A program made the translations under genes and the position numbers. Source: an uncultured Candidatus Melainabacteria bacterium (lineage in GTDB: Bacteria; Cyanobacteriota; Vampirovibrionia; Gastranaerophilales; Gastranaerophilaceae). Taken from it: a DNA stretch of 7,322 nt. The notes beneath the pieces were generated by a model. The model was not told where the DNA came from. It was given only the letters and a program-made list of their open reading frames with translations, and did no database searches. Positions 5,117 through 7,322 of this stretch are shown here, one piece after another; position 1 is the first letter of the stretch; each line of letters starts with the position of its first letter. The stretch is from contig CAKUVB010000085.1 of the NCBI GenBank assembly GCA_934693215.1, positions 1 to 7,322 of the forward strand. The letters are read 5' to 3'.

Positions 5117-5272
5117 TGAGTCTTTTCTCATCAATTAATAAAAAACCATTTATTTAAACTCTTTTTTTTTGTTTCTCGGGTAATCGCTGTATTGGAAAGC
5201 ATGATTTGGTTTGTACGGGTAATGTGATTTATTTGGGAAAACTTGCTCTGTGAGGGCATTTGAGAGGTCGGA
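5117..5272 (+). repeat. Decayed third module
   Basis: The sequence shows the same order of landmarks as copies 1 and 2 but degenerate: GAGTCT (5118-5123), an A/T-rich stretch resembling ATTAAATTAAAAAA, AAACTC with a T run (5156-5170), GTTTCTCGGGTAATCGC (5171-5187), and a closing GAGAGGTCG (5262-5270). The middle is replaced by unrelated sequence, and the terminator stem has lost its 5' arm. It is best read as an older copy of the same unit. Confidence 0.6.
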
Positions 5273-5317
5273 AAAATCATTTTAACCGTACATCAAACTG
5301 AGCCAAAACGTGCTTTC
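5195..5317. repeat. Long imperfect inverted repeat
   Basis: GAAAGC (5195-5200) pairs with GCTTTC (5312-5317). The stem continues through TTTGG/CCAAA, TTTG/CAAA, TACGG (5214-5218) with CCGTA (5286-5290), and TGATTT (5225-5230) with AAATCA (5274-5279), with small bulges. About 30 pairs per arm enclose a loop that holds the third-module end motif. It could be a structured RNA, a cruciform or the remains of a small mobile element; no target-site duplication was found. Confidence 0.6.
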
Positions 5318-5506
5318 TCTAAGATGTACGGGTAAAACGATTTAATTGAGCAACGCATTGTTATTAGTGGATTTCAAGGATATATTTACGTTGTACGGAT
5401 AAAGTGAGCCAAAAAGGAAAAGCCCAATTTGAATTTTAAAAAAATCTAACACTTGATTTGACATTTACGACCTATTTTTGACATAAAATATTTTTCAAAA
5501 TTTTTA
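5318..5506. other. Non-coding spacer with TACGGGTAA-like motifs
   Basis: No gene is evident. TACGGGTAAAACGATT (5327-5342) and TACGGATAAAGTGAGCC (about 5394-5410) are further copies of the motif in the inverted-repeat arms, and GAGCCAAAA occurs at 5300-5308 and again near 5406. Two TTGACA boxes (5458-5463, 5478-5483) have no convincing -10. No clear intrinsic terminator for hsdR is seen on the minus strand. Confidence 0.5.
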
Positions 5507-7322
5507 TTATGCAACATTTGTATAAATATTATCATCTGCATTATTGTAATAATCATAGAAATGGTCGTATAAAGAGTTACATTTTTCTTGAAATAAATCT
5601 TTATCATATATTTCTGGCAATGTCTCGTCACAGATTGTTTCAATCGCTTCTTTGACTTTTGCTCTTGTAGATTGTTTTTTTCTCCAATCAAGAACAAGTT
5701 TTTCTTTTTTAATTACCCGAACTAATCTTTGAGCTGCAGCTTTTACGGTTTCAAATTCTTTTTTAGATAGTCTAGGTTCAGGTTTTGTTAATATATCAAG
5801 TATTGCGAGTTCTTCTTCTGTTAAATTTTCATCAAGATGGCGTTTTTCTTCAGTTGTTAAATCATTTGTTAGTGCTACTAATTGAACATACATCTGTTCC
5901 ATTGTTAATTTCCCAGCATTGTATTCATCAATAATTTGTTCAAACTTTTCTTGGAAATGTTTTCTCATATCATTAATTTTTAACATCATTGAAAGTTTAG
6001 AGCTAATTGTTGATTTTAGTTTTTCCAATAATACATGTTGTTTTTCTTTCAAAATTCTACGTTGTAATTCTTCAAAATCTATTTTGCTTAAATCTAGTTT
6101 TTCTCCGGCTTTTATTTTGTATGATTTAAGATTAATTGATTCATTGAGCAAGTTTTCTACTTGTTGTGCAAGTTGTTTAATTTCTGTATTATCAATAGAT
6201 TTAATTGTAACTTCTCTTATTTTTGCATATAGAATTGAACAAACAAAAACCAATTTTGCAAATCTTCTTGCTTCACTATCTGGTAAAATTGCTTTAAATA
6301 ATGCTTTGAGATTTTGAGTTCCTTTTATAAATTCTGTTTTATCTTTTTCTGTTTCTAATATTGTATTAACGGCATATTCAGTCCTTTTTATACATTCTAA
6401 TGCTCTTGTGTCAAATATTTCATTAACATTAATTTTCTTTGAATTGAGAAAATTTCTCATTTTTGTCGCCTCAGAATCTAATAGTTTAATCAATTCGGTT
6501 TTTGTTTCAGCAGGATCTTCTTCAGAAGTTCCGCCGTCTGTTGGTTCTCCGTATATTGCCAATGCTTTTTGTAATGCTTTAAATATACCAATATAATCAA
6601 CTATTAATCCGTTGTATTTACCCTCTGATACTCTGTTTGCTCTTGCTATTGTTTGCATTAGTGTATGTTCTTTTAAAATTTTATCAAGATAAAGAGTTGA
6701 AATTGTAGGGCAGTCGAAACCTGTAACCCACATTGCACAAACAAACACTAATCTTAACTTATCATCTTTATCTTTAAACTTGGTGGCTAGATCTTCCGTT
6801 TTCATTCTCTTTCTATGAGGAGTAATATCAACACCCTTTTGTTTCATCTGCTCAATCTCATTCTGCGATGAAGATACAACTACTGCCATATCAGTTTCTT
6901 TCATATAGTTGATTTGATTTTGCAAAACTTCTTTAGTATCTTCATTTGCAGTTTTTAATTTATTTTCAAGAATTTTAATATATTTATCCCATTCTATTTT
7001 AACTTTATCATACATTTTAATTGCTGTTGCTTTATCTATTGCAACATACATTGCTTTACCCATAAAACCACGATTCATAAAATGTTTAACTACATCTTTC
7101 GCAATCGCATCAAGTCTATCTTCTCTTGTAATAACTTGATACATATTCACATATTCTTTTTCAAATTGTTCTTCTTGTTCATCTGTAAAATCAGCAGAAT
7201 CAATAATATTTTGAAGTTGAGTTTCCAAATCATCATTTGTAATCTGCATTTCAGGGATTCTTGCTTCATAATATAAAGGAACAGTAGCCGCATCTTCTAT
7301 GGACTGTTTAAAAGTATATTTA
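5507..7322 (-). CDS. hsdR: Type I restriction enzyme R subunit, C-terminal part (partial)
   Basis: HsdR is the ATP-dependent translocase and endonuclease subunit that, with HsdM and HsdS, cuts unmodified foreign DNA. About 605 codons are in the window and the frame stays open to the edge, so the ATG at 7249 is internal: the codons before it read YTFKQSIEDAATVPLYYEAR, a conserved HsdR segment. Visible helicase motifs are motif V, MWVTGFDCPTISTLYLDK (about 6706-6730), and motif VI, QTIARANR (about 6631-6656). The C-terminal helical domain (DUF3387 type) ends with VRVIKKEKLVLDWRKKQSTR and the YDKDLFQEKC.SLYDHFYDYY segment. The N-terminal nuclease and Walker motifs are outside the window, and no hsdM or hsdS is visible. 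No frameshift is seen in the visible part. TAA at 5509-5507 ends it, facing the tRNA repeat region. Confidence 0.93.
   Translation of the reverse strand, partial: KYTFKQSIEDAATVPLYYEARIPEMQITNDDLETQLQNIIDSADFTDEQEEQFEKEYVNMYQVITREDRLDAIAKDVVKHFMNRGFMGKAMYVAIDKATAIKMYDKVKIEWDKYIKILENKLKTANEDTKEVLQNQINYMKETDMAVVVSSSQNEIEQMKQKGVDITPHRKRMKTEDLATKFKDKDDKLRLVFVCAMWVTGFDCPTISTLYLDKILKEHTLMQTIARANRVSEGKYNGLIVDYIGIFKALQKALAIYGEPTDGGTSEEDPAETKTELIKLLDSEATKMRNFLNSKKINVNEIFDTRALECIKRTEYAVNTILETEKDKTEFIKGTQNLKALFKAILPDSEARRFAKLVFVCSILYAKIREVTIKSIDNTEIKQLAQQVENLLNESINLKSYKIKAGEKLDLSKIDFEELQRRILKEKQHVLLEKLKSTISSKLSMMLKINDMRKHFQEKFEQIIDEYNAGKLTMEQMYVQLVALTNDLTTEEKRHLDENLTEEELAILDILTKPEPRLSKKEFETVKAAAQRLVRVIKKEKLVLDWRKKQSTRAKVKEAIETICDETLPEIYDKDLFQEKCNSLYDHFYDYYNNADDNIYTNVA

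Noticed and set aside
5458..5510. Plus-strand promoter with TTGACA boxes at 5458 and 5478
   Set aside because: No acceptable -10 box at 16-18 bases and it would only read antisense into hsdR.
5446..5697. Reading frame overlapping the end of hsdR on the same strand
   Set aside because: Shadow frame inside the clear HsdR C-terminal domain, with no independent start signals.
7247..7249. Start codon of hsdR at 7249
   Set aside because: The frame continues upstream to the window edge with conserved HsdR sequence, so this ATG is an internal methionine.

Overview
The window is AT-rich DNA. It looks like a gut Melainabacteria-type genome (Gastranaerophilales, the non-photosynthetic relatives of Cyanobacteria). 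The ribosomal proteins L10 and L7/L12 carry cyanobacteria-like stretches (L10 C-terminus around SINAVMSSLTRAM, L12 N-terminus TLLEASELVK). rplJ-rplL is not followed by rpoB. A secreted protein with three SLH domains, typical of lineages that tether an outer membrane or S-layer, sits next to them. This placement is inference from remembered family sequences, not from a search.

Left half (1-2950): the end of the elongation factor G gene (fusA, + strand) stops at 149 and has a strong palindromic terminator. Two minus-strand genes with separate promoters follow: a DUF2130 coiled-coil protein (235-1473) and an SLH-domain envelope protein (1575-2888). The SLH stop codon lies in the loop of its own terminator hairpin. 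Divergent promoters for the SLH gene and the ribosomal operon sit almost back to back at about 2924-2982.

Middle (2957-4294): rplJ-rplL is preceded by a leader of about 270 nt that fits an L10-autoregulated attenuator. A nested fold is closed by a helix whose 3' strand is also needed by an intrinsic terminator, so the two structures exclude each other. The operon ends in a strong terminator.

Right-centre (4329-5506): this is the unusual part. One intact tRNA-Met(CAT) is flanked on both sides by tandem repeats built from pieces of itself. Upstream are two 90-91 nt units that keep the tRNA 5' end and contain a perfect 16-nt reverse complement of the D-arm/anticodon-stem region. Downstream are two near-identical 202-204 nt modules plus a decayed third. 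They start in the tRNA 3' half, repeat its terminator, carry a near-perfect antisense copy of the anticodon arm (18 of 21, with mismatches only at tRNA positions 33-35), and end in the anticodon-stem/variable-loop sequence. A long imperfect inverted repeat and a scattered TACGGGTAA-like motif follow. No protein gene is evident between 4228 and 5506.

Right end (5507-7322): the C-terminal part of a type I restriction subunit HsdR on the minus strand runs off the window. hsdM and hsdS are not visible. The repeat-bearing tRNA locus therefore lies between a housekeeping ribosomal operon and a defence gene, as expected for a recombination-prone boundary.
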